Assembly (NCBI RefSeq): GCF_004803895.1
Contig: NZ_CP021978.1
Coordinates: forward strand, 1,550,001 to 1,614,000
DNA length: 64,000 bases
Source: Streptomyces hawaiiensis
GTDB taxonomy: Bacteria; Actinomycetota; Actinomycetes; Streptomycetales; Streptomycetaceae
Direction of reading: 5' to 3'
This document shows positions 9,322-22,200 of the stretch, one piece after another. Every line of letters starts with the position of its first letter. The stretch's first letter is position 1. The translations under genes were made by a program, and so were the position numbers. A model generated the notes under the pieces. It made no database searches. It was not told the origin of the DNA and saw nothing but the letters and a program-made list of their open reading frames with translations.

Positions 9322-9611
9322 GCGGGGTGCCTCCTCGCGGCGTCCGAAGCGCCGCCAACCGCATCCGTCCCGGCGCGGCTGCTGTGCGCGTCGGGCGCGT
9401 CGGCCTCACGGGCGGCGGTGCGGAAGCCGCGGGGCGCCGCCGCGCCGGCCTCACCCACCCTGGTGCGGAACGCCCGCCCTCTCGCCGCCCCGGCCTCACC
9501 AACCCCGGTGCGGCACCCGCGGGTCCACGGCCCCTCGGCGTCGCCGAGCCCGGTGCGGTACGCCGCGGCAACGGCCTCGCCGCTCGCGTCTCCCGTGCGG
9601 TGCGCGTTCAC
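9309..9611 (-). CDS. Possible repeat-built small protein between Rieske ferredoxin and reductase
   Basis: A 100-codon frame starts GTG 9611, overlapping the stop of the Rieske gene (GTGA), and ends 13 bases inside the reductase gene. It consists mostly of 15-residue degenerate repeats such as YRTGLGDAEGPWTRG, CRTGVGEAGAARGRA and FRTRVGEAGAAAPRG. Stop-start overlaps at both ends fit translational coupling, and the repeat unit is a multiple of three, so frame is kept. There is no known domain. It may equally be a non-coding repeat whose frame is open by GC bias. Confidence 0.35.
   Translation of the reverse strand: MNAHRTGDASGEAVAAAYRTGLGDAEGPWTRGCRTGVGEAGAARGRAFRTRVGEAGAAAPRGFRTAAREADAPDAHSSRAGTDAVGGASDAARRHPACEP
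9409..9605. repeat. 45-bp degenerate tandem repeat
   Basis: The hexamer GTGCGG recurs on the plus strand at 9418, 9463, 9508, 9553 and 9595, that is at steps of 45, 45, 45 and 42 bases. The flanks are also related (GGCCTCACC before the box in three units). Units are diverged, so this is an old array. Confidence 0.8.
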
Positions 9612-9931
9612 GCCGCCGTCCCCTTCTCCGCCGCGAGGTGGACGTGGATGAAGCCGTCGTCGACGGTGACGCGGTGGGTGCGGACGGGGCGGCGGGCCGG
9701 GAGACAGGTCGGGGCGCCCGTGCGCAGGTCGAACGAGGCGGCGTGCAGCGGGCATTCGACGAGGCAGCCCTCCTGCCAGCCCTCGGAGAGGGAGGCGTCC
9801 TGGTGGGTGCAGGTGTCGTCGATGGCGTAGAGATCGCCGTCGTCGGTGTGAAACACGGCGACGGGCGGGGTCGTCTCGACGCGGAAGGACTCACCCTTGG
9901 GGAGGTCTTCGAGGCGGCAGACGGGAATCAC
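9608..9931 (-). CDS. Rieske-type [2Fe-2S] ferredoxin
   Basis: Small soluble Rieske ferredoxin, 107 residues from GTG 9931 (VIPVCRLEDLPKGE); AGGGGGG precedes that start, while the ATG at 9958 would bury the ribosome site. Ligand motifs are CTHQDA and CPLHAASFD, the CxH...CxxH pattern. Such proteins shuttle electrons between a flavin reductase and a ring-hydroxylating or demethylating oxygenase. It is divergent from iclR and may share its operator; the reductase lies downstream. Confidence 0.9.
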   Translation of the reverse strand: MIPVCRLEDLPKGESFRVETTPPVAVFHTDDGDLYAIDDTCTHQDASLSEGWQEGCLVECPLHAASFDLRTGAPTCLPARRPVRTHRVTVDDGFIHVHLAAEKGTAA

Positions 9932-10246
9932 GGGCCCCCCTCTCGGTCCGGGACGCATGGTCCGGACCAGTTCGGCCAGACTGTAGGCAGTTCCATGGAG
10001 TGCCGGACCGGGGCGGGTCCGGGCACGGAAAGGTGTTGGTGCACGTCATCCGGTCCAGCCCTCGGGGCGAGTCCCCTGCCGGGAGCTTCGTCCCCTACCG
10101 AGTTCCGGACGCTTCGGTAACATGATGTTTCACATGGCGCAGGAGCAAGCGCCATACGCAACAGAATCCGGGCGGGGCGACCGTCGCGTCAAGGGGTTCC
10201 CGCAGATGCGGCCCAAACAGGGCCGACAGGTGGTGAGTGTTCAGCC
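9932..10246. other. Divergent regulatory region between Rieske ferredoxin and iclR
   Basis: A 315-base gap without a credible gene. It contains a copy of the 40-bp operator-like element (10125-10164) and a hairpin with arms around GGACC/GGTCC near 10005-10025. Both divergent transcripts must start here. Confidence 0.6.
10125..10164. promoter_or_regulatory. IclR-type operator candidate, copy A (upstream of iclR)
   Basis: ATGTTTCACATGGCGCA, 14 bases, then ACGCAACAG. The same layout with the same 14-base spacing occurs at 11247-11286. The outer halves form an inverted repeat (TGTTTCAC against TGTTGCGT read on the other strand). The position upstream of iclR fits autoregulation, and it could also act on the divergent Rieske gene. 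Confidence 0.65.
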
Positions 10247-11074
10247 ATGACCCGCACGCAGAAGCAGCCCGGCCAGGAGGAGAACCGCACGGAGAGCGGA
10301 GCCAAGAGCGGCAGAGGCGCGGCGAGTGCCGTTCAGTCGGTGGATCGCGCCGTGAGTGTGCTGGAGATCCTCGCCCGGCACGGCGAGGCGGGGGTGACCG
10401 AGATCGCCGATGAGCTGGACGTGCACAAGTCCACGGCGTTCCGGCTGCTCGGGGTCCTGGAGAACCGCGGCTTGGTGGCCCAGGCGAAGGACCGCGGCAA
10501 GTACTACCTGGGCGCCGGTGTACTGCGCCTCGCGGGGGCGGCGGCAGTGCGGCTGGACGTCTCGCAGGAGGGCGTCCCGGTCTGCCGGGAGCTCGCCGAC
10601 GAGCTGGGTGAGACGGTCAACATCGCGGTCCTGGACGACGACGCGGCGGTCAACATCATGCAGGCCCGCGGCACCGCGTCCGTCACCGCGCAGAACTGGC
10701 TCGGCCGGCGCACCCCGCTGCATGCCACCGCCAGCGGAAAGGTGCTGCTCGCCCATCTGCCGCCGACCCTGCGCGAGGGTCTGCTGGCACGCCCGCTGCA
10801 CCGCTTCACCGAACGGACCACGACGGTCGCGTCCCTGCTGCGCGGCGAGTTGGACACCGCGGTGCAGCAGGGGTACGCGATCACCAGGGAGGAGCTGGAG
10901 ATCGGGCTGGCGGCAGCGGCGTCCCCCGTGCGGGCGCACGACGGCAAGGTCATCGCGTCGCTCAGCGTCTCGGGGCCGGTGTACCGGCTGACCCAGGAGC
11001 GGCTGCCCGAGATCGCCAAGCGCACGGAAGCGGCCGCGACCGAGCTGTCCCGTCGTATGGGGTACGGCTTCTGA
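10247..11074 (+). CDS. IclR-family transcriptional regulator of the betaine locus
   Basis: 275 residues. An N-terminal winged helix at about 25-85 (AVSVLEILARHGEAGVTEIADELDVHKSTAFRLLGVLE) is followed by the IclR ligand-binding domain with TPLHATASGKVLLAHL and the C-terminal ELEIGLAAAASPVRAHDGKVIASLSVSG. It heads a set of glycine betaine and dimethylglycine genes, so a methylated glycine is the likely effector. The matching operator-like elements before it and before the formaldehyde dehydrogenase gene support control of both. Confidence 0.93.
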   Translation: MTRTQKQPGQEENRTESGAKSGRGAASAVQSVDRAVSVLEILARHGEAGVTEIADELDVHKSTAFRLLGVLENRGLVAQAKDRGKYYLGAGVLRLAGAAAVRLDVSQEGVPVCRELADELGETVNIAVLDDDAAVNIMQARGTASVTAQNWLGRRTPLHATASGKVLLAHLPPTLREGLLARPLHRFTERTTTVASLLRGELDTAVQQGYAITREELEIGLAAAASPVRAHDGKVIASLSVSGPVYRLTQERLPEIAKRTEAAATELSRRMGYGF

Positions 11075-11110
11075 CGTAGCCCCGGCCGGTCGCCGGCAGG
11101 CGCGGGAGCA

Positions 11111-11147
11111 CAGCGCGGGATCAGGTGAAATCCCTGGTCCCGCGCTG
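11111..11147 (+). terminator. Hairpin terminator after iclR
   Basis: Arms CAGCGCGGGATCAGG (11111-11125) and CCTGGTCCCGCGCTG (11133-11147) pair along 15 positions with one mismatch, around a 7-base loop. The position 37 bases after the iclR stop fits transcription termination. Confidence 0.7.
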
Positions 11148-11246
11148 TTGCGTGTCCGGCGGCTTTCGCCCGTCCCGTTCCGTTTTCCAAGGGTTGACCC
11201 GAACCATGGCCCGCACCTCTTGACGGCTCCTCGACGGCTTCCCACT

Positions 11247-11286
11247 ATGTTTCCCATCGCGCAACCCATCGTGCACTGCGCAACAG
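11247..11286. promoter_or_regulatory. IclR-type operator candidate, copy B (upstream of the dehydrogenase operon)
   Basis: ATGTTTCCCATCGCGCA, 14 bases, then GCGCAACAG, ending 16 bases before the GTG of the dehydrogenase gene. Across the conserved blocks it differs from copy A at only three positions, and the spacing is identical. So close to the start codon, it would overlap the promoter or transcript start. Confidence 0.7.
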
Positions 11287-11302
11287 CAGAGGAGCGTGGT
11301 TC

Positions 11303-12406
11303 GTGCCACACCAGGTCCGTGCCGTAGTCGCTGTCGAGAAGGGTGCACCCGTCGAGGTGCGGACGATCGTGGTTCCCGATCCCGGGCCCGGGGAGGTCCT
11401 CGTCGGTGTGCAGGCCTGCGGGGTCTGCCACACGGATCTGCATTACCGGCAGGGCGCGATCAACGACGACTTCCCGTTCCTGCTGGGCCATGAGGCGGCA
11501 GGCACGATCGAGGCGGTCGGCGAGGGAGTCACCGAGCTCCAGCCCGGCGACTACGTGGTGCTGGCCTGGCGTGCCCCCTGCGGCGGTTGCCGCTCCTGTC
11601 GCCGCGGCCGCCCCTGGTACTGCTTCGACTCCCGCAACGCCGACCAGCCGATGACTCTGCTGGACGGCACACCGCTCTCCAACGCGCTCGGCATCGGGGC
11701 GTTCGCCGAGAAGACGCTGATCGCGGCGGGGCAGGCGGTGAAGATCGACCCGGCAGCGCGCCCGGAGGCAGCCGGGCTCATCGGCTGCGGCGTGATGGCC
11801 GGATAGGGCGCGGCGGTCAACACCGGCAACGTCGGCCGGGGCGACTCGGTCGCGGTGATCGGCTGTGGCGGGGTGGGCAACGCGGCGATCGCGGGCGCCT
11901 GTCTCAACGGTGCCATGAAGGTCATCGCCGTCGACATCGACGACAGGAAGCTCGACCAGGCGGAGAAGTTCGGCGCGACACACACCGTCAACTCGCGGGG
12001 CACCGACCCGGTCGAAGCGGTGCGGGAGCTCACCGGCGGCTTCGGAGTCGACATCGCGATCGACGCGGTGGGCCGGCCCGAGACCTTCCGGCAGGCCTTC
12101 TCCATGCGCGACCACGCCGGTCTGCTGGTCCAGGTCGGCGTGCCGTCCCCCGGGATGACGGTGGAACTGCCGCTGATCGACGTGTTCTCGCGGGGCGGCG
12201 CGATCAAGTCGTCCTGGTACGGCGACTGTCTGCCGAGCCGGGACTTCCCGTTCCTCATCGACCAGTACCTGTACGGGCTGCTGGACCTGAACGCGTTCGT
12301 CAGCGAGACCATCGCCCTGGACCAGGTGGAGGCGGCGTTCGCGAAGATGCACCGGGGTGAGGTGCTGCGCTCGGTGGTCGTGCTGGGCACACACCCCGCT
12401 CCCTGA
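11303..12406 (+). pseudogene. S-(hydroxymethyl)mycothiol (formaldehyde) dehydrogenase, interrupted by amber codon
   Basis: Zn-dependent class III alcohol dehydrogenase of the mycothiol-linked formaldehyde branch, 367 codons if read through. Zn and substrate motifs are [22 protein letters not shown] and the structural-zinc Cys cluster [15 protein letters not shown]; the NAD fold is [14 protein letters not shown]. The codon at 11804-11806 is TAG, in CGVMAG*GAAVNTG where relatives have a hydrophobic residue. The frame is otherwise perfect to 12406, so a single base change (or sequencing error) truncates it before the NAD domain. Formaldehyde is released by betaine demethylation, which explains its place in this operon. 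Confidence 0.85.
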
Positions 12407-14970
<2,564 letters not shown>

Positions 14971-15044
14971 GCCGTGTCCGCAAAGTCCCGCCTGCCCCGC
15001 GCCGCCCGGCACCCCATGCCTTCTCCCCTCCGAGGAGCACGCAC

Positions 15045-16175
15045 GTGACGACGACCCCGATCTCCCCGAGCCTGATCGCCACCCTCCCCGGGCGCTACTA
15101 CACCGACCCGGACGTCTTCCGGCAGGAGCAGGAACGCGTCTTCGAGTCGATGTGGTTCTGCGCGGTCCGCAGCTGTGACCTGGACCGGCCCGGCGCCTTC
15201 CGCACCGTCCAGGTCGGTCGCGAGAACGTCATCATCACCCGTACCCGCAAGGGCGAACTGCGCGCCTTCCTCAACGTGTGCCGGCACCGCGGGGCGCGGC
15301 TGTGCACGGAGGAGTCGGGCGAGATCCGCCGCACGCTGCAATGCCCGTACCACGCGTGGACGTACGACCTCGACGGCAAGTTGATCGCCGCACCCAACTT
15401 GATCAAGATGCCGGACGTCGATCGCGTCGCGTACGGATTGATCAATGTCGCCCTGCGCGAGTGGCTCGGCTACGCCTGGGTGTGCCTTGCGGACGAACCG
15501 CCCTCCTTCGAGGCCACGGTCCTGCACGCGGCGGTCGAACGGCTCGGCGACGTGGCCGCGATCGATCATTACGGCACGGAGAACCTCGCGCTCGGCAAGC
15601 GCATCACCTATGACGTGAAGGCGAACTGGAAACTGATCGTCGAGAACTTCATGGAGTGCTACCACTGTGCGACGATCCACCCCGAGCTGACCGAGGTGCT
15701 GCCCGAGTTCGCCGACGGTTACGCCGCCCAGTACTACGTGGGCCACGGCGCGGAATTCGGCGACGAGGTCAAGGGCTTCACGGTCGACGGCAGCGAGGGC
15801 TTCGGCAGGCTGCCCGAGGTGAGCGCCGAGCAGGACCGCCGCTACTACGCCATCACGGTCAGGCCGACCGTCTTCGTCAACCTCGTCCCGGACCACGTCA
15901 TCCTGCACCGCATGTTCCCGCTCGCCGAGGACCGCACGGTCGTCGAGTGCGACTGGCTGTACGCGCCCGAGGTGGTGGAGTCCGGGGCGGACGTGGCGAA
16001 GTCCGTGGAACTCTTTCACCGGGTCAACCTCCAGGACTTCGATGCCTGTGAACGGACGCAGCCGGCGATGGCTTCCCGCGCGTACCGCAAGGGCGGTGTG
16101 CTGGTCCCCAACGAGCACCACATCCGGATCTTCCACGAATGGCTCGTCGAGCGGCTGGGAGGCGCGTACGCCTGA
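15045..16175 (+). CDS. gbcA: Rieske non-heme iron oxygenase, glycine betaine monooxygenase-like (GbcA)
   Basis: Oxygenase component that would demethylate glycine betaine to dimethylglycine and formaldehyde. 376 residues from GTG 15045, with AGGAG 7 bases upstream. The Rieske cluster ligands are CRHRGA and CPYHAWTYD; the mononuclear iron site is ENFMECYHCATIHPEL with a later Asp. The frame is intact and full length. It needs electrons from a reductase; no GbcB-like fusion protein is present, but a Rieske ferredoxin and reductase are encoded at 8.1-9.9 kb. A choline-related or other quaternary-amine substrate is also possible. Confidence 0.85.
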   Translation: MTTTPISPSLIATLPGRYYTDPDVFRQEQERVFESMWFCAVRSCDLDRPGAFRTVQVGRENVIITRTRKGELRAFLNVCRHRGARLCTEESGEIRRTLQCPYHAWTYDLDGKLIAAPNLIKMPDVDRVAYGLINVALREWLGYAWVCLADEPPSFEATVLHAAVERLGDVAAIDHYGTENLALGKRITYDVKANWKLIVENFMECYHCATIHPELTEVLPEFADGYAAQYYVGHGAEFGDEVKGFTVDGSEGFGRLPEVSAEQDRRYYAITVRPTVFVNLVPDHVILHRMFPLAEDRTVVECDWLYAPEVVESGADVAKSVELFHRVNLQDFDACERTQPAMASRAYRKGGVLVPNEHHIRIFHEWLVERLGGAYA

Positions 16176-16186
16176 CCTGTTCATTG

Positions 16187-17516
<1,330 letters not shown>

Positions 17517-17523
17517 CCCCAGA

Positions 17524-17553
17524 CTGATCCACCAGGCCCTGATCCACCAGGCC
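17524..17553. repeat. Two tandem copies of a 15-bp repeat before the permease gene
   Basis: CTGATCCACCAGGCC occurs at 17524-17538 and again at 17539-17553, followed by a partial CTGAGGCAC. It lies between the aldehyde dehydrogenase relic and the permease start and probably arose by slippage. Confidence 0.75.
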
Positions 17554-17581
17554 CTGAGGCACACCCATTGAGGAACCGCCC

Positions 17582-19144
17582 ATGAAGACGACCGAGGAGC
17601 CGACCGACCGAGACGGCCGGGACGATGCCGAGCTCACCGAGTTCGGCTACAGACCCGAGCTCAAACGCACGCTCGGCAACTTCCACACCTTCGCCGCCGG
17701 GATCAGCTACATCTCCATCCTGACCGGCACCTTCCAGCTGTTCTACTTCGGCTACGGCAGCGGCGGCCCCGCCTACTGGTGGTCGTGGCCGATGGTCTTC
17801 GTCGGCCAGTTCATGGTCGCGCTGTGTTTCGCGGAGCTCGCCGCCCGCTACCCCGTGGCGGGCTCCGTCTACAACTGGTCGAAGAAGATAGGCAATCCGC
17901 ATCTGGGCTGGCTCGCCGGCTGGATGATGCTGATCGCCTCGATCGTGTCCATATCGGCCGTCGCACTGGCCTACCAGCTGACGCTGCCGCAGATCTCGTC
18001 GTTCTTCCAGTTCGTGGGGGACGGCACCGGTACGTACGACGTGGCGACCAACGCGGTCATCCTGGCCGCGGTCTTGATCCTGTTCACGACCCTCGTGAAC
18101 GCCTTCGGCGTCAAGCTGATGGCAAGGATCAACACGGCGGGCGTGTTCATCGAGCTGATCGCCACCGTCGTATTGATCATCATGTTCGCGGTCCACATCA
18201 CGCGTGGTCCGCAGGTCGTCATGGAGACGCACGGCACCGGCGCGGGGTACGGGAACGGCTACCTCGGTGCCTTCCTGGTGGCCTCGCTGGCCTCGGCGTA
18301 CGTCATGTACGGCTTCGACACCGCCGCCTCGCTCGGCGAGGAGTCCCTGGACCCGACCCGGAACGCGCCGCGCGCCATCATCCGGGCGATCGTGGCGTCC
18401 TTCGTTCTCGGCGGCCTCGTTCTCCTGCTCGCCCTGATGAGCGTGTCCAGCCTGAAGGGCGAGAAGCTCTCCACGGACGGCCTGCAGTACATCGTGCTGG
18501 ACGTGCTCGGCCCGACGGCCGGCAAGGCGATGCTGTGGTGCGTGCTGATCGCGGTGACGGTGTGCGCCCTGGCCGTGCACACGGCGGCGGTCCGGCTGGC
18601 GTTCGCGATGGCCCGCGACAACAACCTGCCCGCCTCCTCGAAGCTGGCCAAGTGCCACCCGCGGTTCCAGACGCCGGTCCTGCCGACCGTGATCATCGGG
18701 ATCCTGGCGCTGGCGATCCTGGTGGTCAACATCCGCCAGCCGCAGATCTTCACGGTCGTCACCAGCATCGGCATCATCATGATCTACCTCGCCTACCTGG
18801 GTGTCACGGTGCCGCTGCTGGTCGCCCGGCTGCGCGGGAGGTGGCAGCCCGCGGGCGCGGGCCGGTTCTCGCTGGGCCGCTGGGGTCTGCCGGTCAACAT
18901 CCTGGCCGTCCTGTGGGGCACCGCCATGACGCTCAACCTGATCTGGCCGCGGGCCGCGGTCTACAACGCCGCGGCTCCCTACCACTGGTACCTGCGCTGG
19001 GGCGCGGTGCTGTTCGTCGCCGTCATCGCCGGCGGCGGCTTCGCCTACTACTGGTTCGTCCAGCGGCACCGGACCGGTGTGCTGGCCGAGCACCGTTCGG
19101 AGACCGTGGCCGGCGCTCCCGCGACTGCCCCGGCGGCCGACTGA
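17582..19144 (+). CDS. APC-superfamily amino-acid/amine permease
   Basis: Integral membrane transporter of the amino acid-polyamine-organocation superfamily, 520 residues, about 12 hydrophobic helices. The first helix region FAAGISYISILTGTFQLFYFGYGSGG and the EL(A)ARYPVAGSVYNWSKK motif match the APC core. Intact, last gene of the betaine locus, so it may import betaine, choline or a related amine; specificity cannot be read from the sequence. ATG 17582 lies 65 bases after the relic of the aldehyde dehydrogenase gene. Confidence 0.88.
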   Translation: MKTTEEPTDRDGRDDAELTEFGYRPELKRTLGNFHTFAAGISYISILTGTFQLFYFGYGSGGPAYWWSWPMVFVGQFMVALCFAELAARYPVAGSVYNWSKKIGNPHLGWLAGWMMLIASIVSISAVALAYQLTLPQISSFFQFVGDGTGTYDVATNAVILAAVLILFTTLVNAFGVKLMARINTAGVFIELIATVVLIIMFAVHITRGPQVVMETHGTGAGYGNGYLGAFLVASLASAYVMYGFDTAASLGEESLDPTRNAPRAIIRAIVASFVLGGLVLLLALMSVSSLKGEKLSTDGLQYIVLDVLGPTAGKAMLWCVLIAVTVCALAVHTAAVRLAFAMARDNNLPASSKLAKCHPRFQTPVLPTVIIGILALAILVVNIRQPQIFTVVTSIGIIMIYLAYLGVTVPLLVARLRGRWQPAGAGRFSLGRWGLPVNILAVLWGTAMTLNLIWPRAAVYNAAAPYHWYLRWGAVLFVAVIAGGGFAYYWFVQRHRTGVLAEHRSETVAGAPATAPAAD

Positions 19145-19154
19145 AAGACTGAAG

Positions 19155-19284
19155 GAGGACCCACACAACTCCAGCATCGCCTTCTGGGCCCCGGCCGAGG
19201 ACCTCGACGACTGGGCGGCCGCGGGCTGCACTGATGATCGGCGAGAAGTGCGCCGATCTCCTGCGGGAGGACGCCCGCGTCTAG
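19155..19284 (+). pseudogene. Gene remnant after the permease
   Basis: A strong ribosome site (GAAGGAGG) is followed, without a start codon, by a protein-like stretch NSSIAFWAPAEDLDDWAAAG. In a different frame comes LMIGEKCADLLREDARV and a TAG at 19282-19284 that overlaps the convergent gene's stop. This looks like the two ends of a lost gene joined by a deletion. I do not recognise the parent family. Confidence 0.4.
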
Positions 19285-22200
19285 GAAACCGGGCGTTTGT
19301 ACATCCTGGTCGCCGTGATCTCGCTGTGTCCGGCTTCCCCGTCGGGAGCCTCACGCGGCAGGCCCGGGCGGAGGTGTTCCTCGACGCTGATGTACTTGAG
19401 GCCCGCCCTCAGGTCGGCGTCGTTGCGCATGCGGATGACCAGGGGGAACTCGGCCAGCGCGGTGGTGTCGAACAGGCCCGTGGTGTACAGGAGCTGCACA
19501 CCCAGGGCGTCCGACACCGCCCGCTGGAGTTCCAGCAGGTACGTGGCGTTGGCGCGGCCGATGGGGTTGTCGAGGAACAGCGTGCCGGCGTGCCGGTGCT
19601 TGTCGCGGCCCCGGTCGTTCGAGCGCAGCGCGGCCATCGTGCAGTAGAGGGCGATGGCGGCGGTGAGGAGCTGGCCGCCGGAGAAGACGTCGCCCATCTG
19701 CCCGACGGGGACGCGCTCGGCGCGCAGCACGGCGTCGGGCTTGAGGATCTCGACGGCGACGCCCTTGGGCTGGAGGGCGGCGGCGACGCCCCGCAGCAGC
19801 AGGGACATGCCGTCGCGGCGCAGGTCGGAGTTCTTCTTGACGGCGGCGCGGGTCGCCTCGTCGATGACCTCGCCGAGCCGCTCGGTGAGGGTGGCCTGGT
19901 CGGGCTCCTCGAAGCGGATGCGCAGGAACTCCTGGCCGGACCACTCCCCGAGGCCCTCCGGCAGCCGGGAGAGCCGCTGGGCGGAGCGCAGGGTGGCCAG
20001 GGCCGACTCGACCAGGCCGCGCAGCCGGTCCACGATCGAGTCGCGGTTGCGCTCCAGCTGCTCCAGTTCGTCGGTCAGGACACGGAGGCGGGGCGCGAAG
20101 GCGTCCGCCCACTTCTGGGCGTGCTCGGGCAGCGCGGAGGCGGGCAGTTCGCGGATCTGCTGCCGTGCCGGCGTGCGGACCTGCTCGTAGCGTGTGGAGT
20201 TGGCGTGCCGGACGAGGATGTCACTGGCCTCGCGGACGGCGGACTCGGCGGCGGACAGGTCGGCGGCGCAGCCGCGCAGCGACCGGCGGGCCTCGGCGGC
20301 GGACTGCCGGGCCTCCTCCGGGCTGCCGGGGTAGGGCTCCGTCTCCTCCTGCTCCTCCTCCGTGCCGTGCTCGCGCAGCAGGTCGCGGAGCATGGCGGCG
20401 ATCTCGTCGAAGCCGCTCGCCGCGTCCTCGGCGGCGCGGTGGGCGTCGAGGAGTTCGGCGTGCGCCTCCCTGGCCTGGTTGAGCGCCTCGGTGTGGGAGG
20501 CGAGTTCGGCGGTGGCGGTGCGCAGCAGGGTCTGCGCGTGCTCGGCGTCGCGCGGCCGGCGGTCCTCGGGGAGGTCGGTGTGGGCCTCGCCGTCCTCGGG
20601 CGCGAGCCGTTCGGCCTCGCCGCGCAGCCGCCCGAGCTGCTCGCTCGCGGTCGACATCCGGGTCTCCAGGAGCTGCACCAGCTCCTCGGCGCGGGCGGCG
20701 GCGGCCTGGCGGCTGGGCCCGTCGGAGCCGTCGGGGGATTCGAGGAGCTGCTCCGCGCGCGTACGGACCTTGTTGCTCAGCCGGTCCAGCTCCGCGCGGG
20801 CCGCGCTTTCGTCGCTCTCGGCGCGGGCCTGCTCGGCGCGCAGGTCGGCGCCCACGCCGACCTGCTCGTACAGCTGGGACGCGGCACGGTAGGCCTCGCG
20901 CAGGGCGGGCAGGGAGACCTTGGGGGTCTGGACGTCGTCCTCGGGTACGTCGTCGGGGGCGCCCGCGATCTCGGAGCGCTCGGCGCGCAGCGCGCGGGCG
21001 GTGCGGCGGGTGTCGTCAGCGGCGCGCTGGGCGGCACGCCGGTCCTCGTCGGCGGCCCGGGCCCGGTCCAGGCAGGCCTGGGCGCTCGCCTCGGACTCGG
21101 CCGCCTCGTCGGCCAGTTCGCGCAGCTTGACCTGCCAGCCGGCCCGCTCGCGCAGCCGGAAGGCGAGCCCGGCGAGGGCGTCGGCGGAGCGGCGGGTCTT
21201 CTGCGCGGCCTCCTGCCGCTCGTCCCGGACGCGCGCGGCCTCGGCGGCGGCCTCGTCGGCCTCGGCCCGCACGGTCCGGGCCTCGGACAGCTCTGCCTCC
21301 GACTCCTCGGCGAACTCGCGTGTGTCGTGCGCCGCCCGGGCCAGTTCGGTGAGCCGGCCGGCGGGGCAGCCGGTGCGCCAGGAGGTGAGCCGGGCGGCCA
21401 GCTCGCGGTCCTTGCCGAGCCGGGCGGCGAGCGTGCGGATCTCCTCGTCCCGCTCGGTCGCCCGGGCGCGCAGCGCCTGCCGCTCCTCGTCGGCGGCGTG
21501 CTCGTCGTGCATGGCCGGGTTCGGCGGCACGAGGAACACGTCGCCGCTGTCGGTGCCAGGGGCCGGGGTCGGGGCGAGCAGGGCGGCGGCGGTGCCGACG
21601 GCCACGGCGGAACGGGGCAGCAGGGCCGCGTCGCCCAGCGCATCCCGGGCACGGGCGTGGGAGTCGGGGTCGGTGATGATCACGCCGTCGACGAGTTCGG
21701 GCCGGGCGGCCAGCACGCGTGCGTGGTCGGCCGGGTCGACGGCCTGCGCGAGATAGCGCCAGCCGGGCAGGGCGGGGATGCCGTGTTCGCCCAGGAACTC
21801 GACCGTGGCGAGCACGTCCGGGCCGGGAGGCAGCAGCCCGCCGTCACCGAGCGCGCCGAGGATCCGGGAGTCGTCGGCGGCGGCCGTACGCAGCTCGAAC
21901 AGCTGCCGCTCGGCGGAGGAGACGGCGTCGTCGAGCAGGTCGCGCAGGTCGTCGGCGAAGCGGTCGAGTTCCTCGGGGGTGAGCCCGCGCCCGCCGGGGG
22001 GTGCCGGCGCGATCGGTTCGCTGTCCGTTCCGTGGCGGGGCTGCGGGATGCCCGGGCGGGGCTCCGGGGTGAGACTGAGCAGTTCCGCCAGCCGCTCCTC
22101 CCCCGCCAGTGCCTCGGCGGTGCGGCGCTCGGCCTCGTACGACCGCTGGGCCGCTGTCGCCGCGTCGGCCGCGCGGGCCGCGGTCAGTTCCGCGCGGCTC

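Noticed and set aside
9350..9610. CRISPR array suggested by regular GTGCGG spacing
   Set aside because: The repeated box is only 6 bases with diverged flanks, the period is a multiple of three, and no cas gene is present; it is a tandem repeat.
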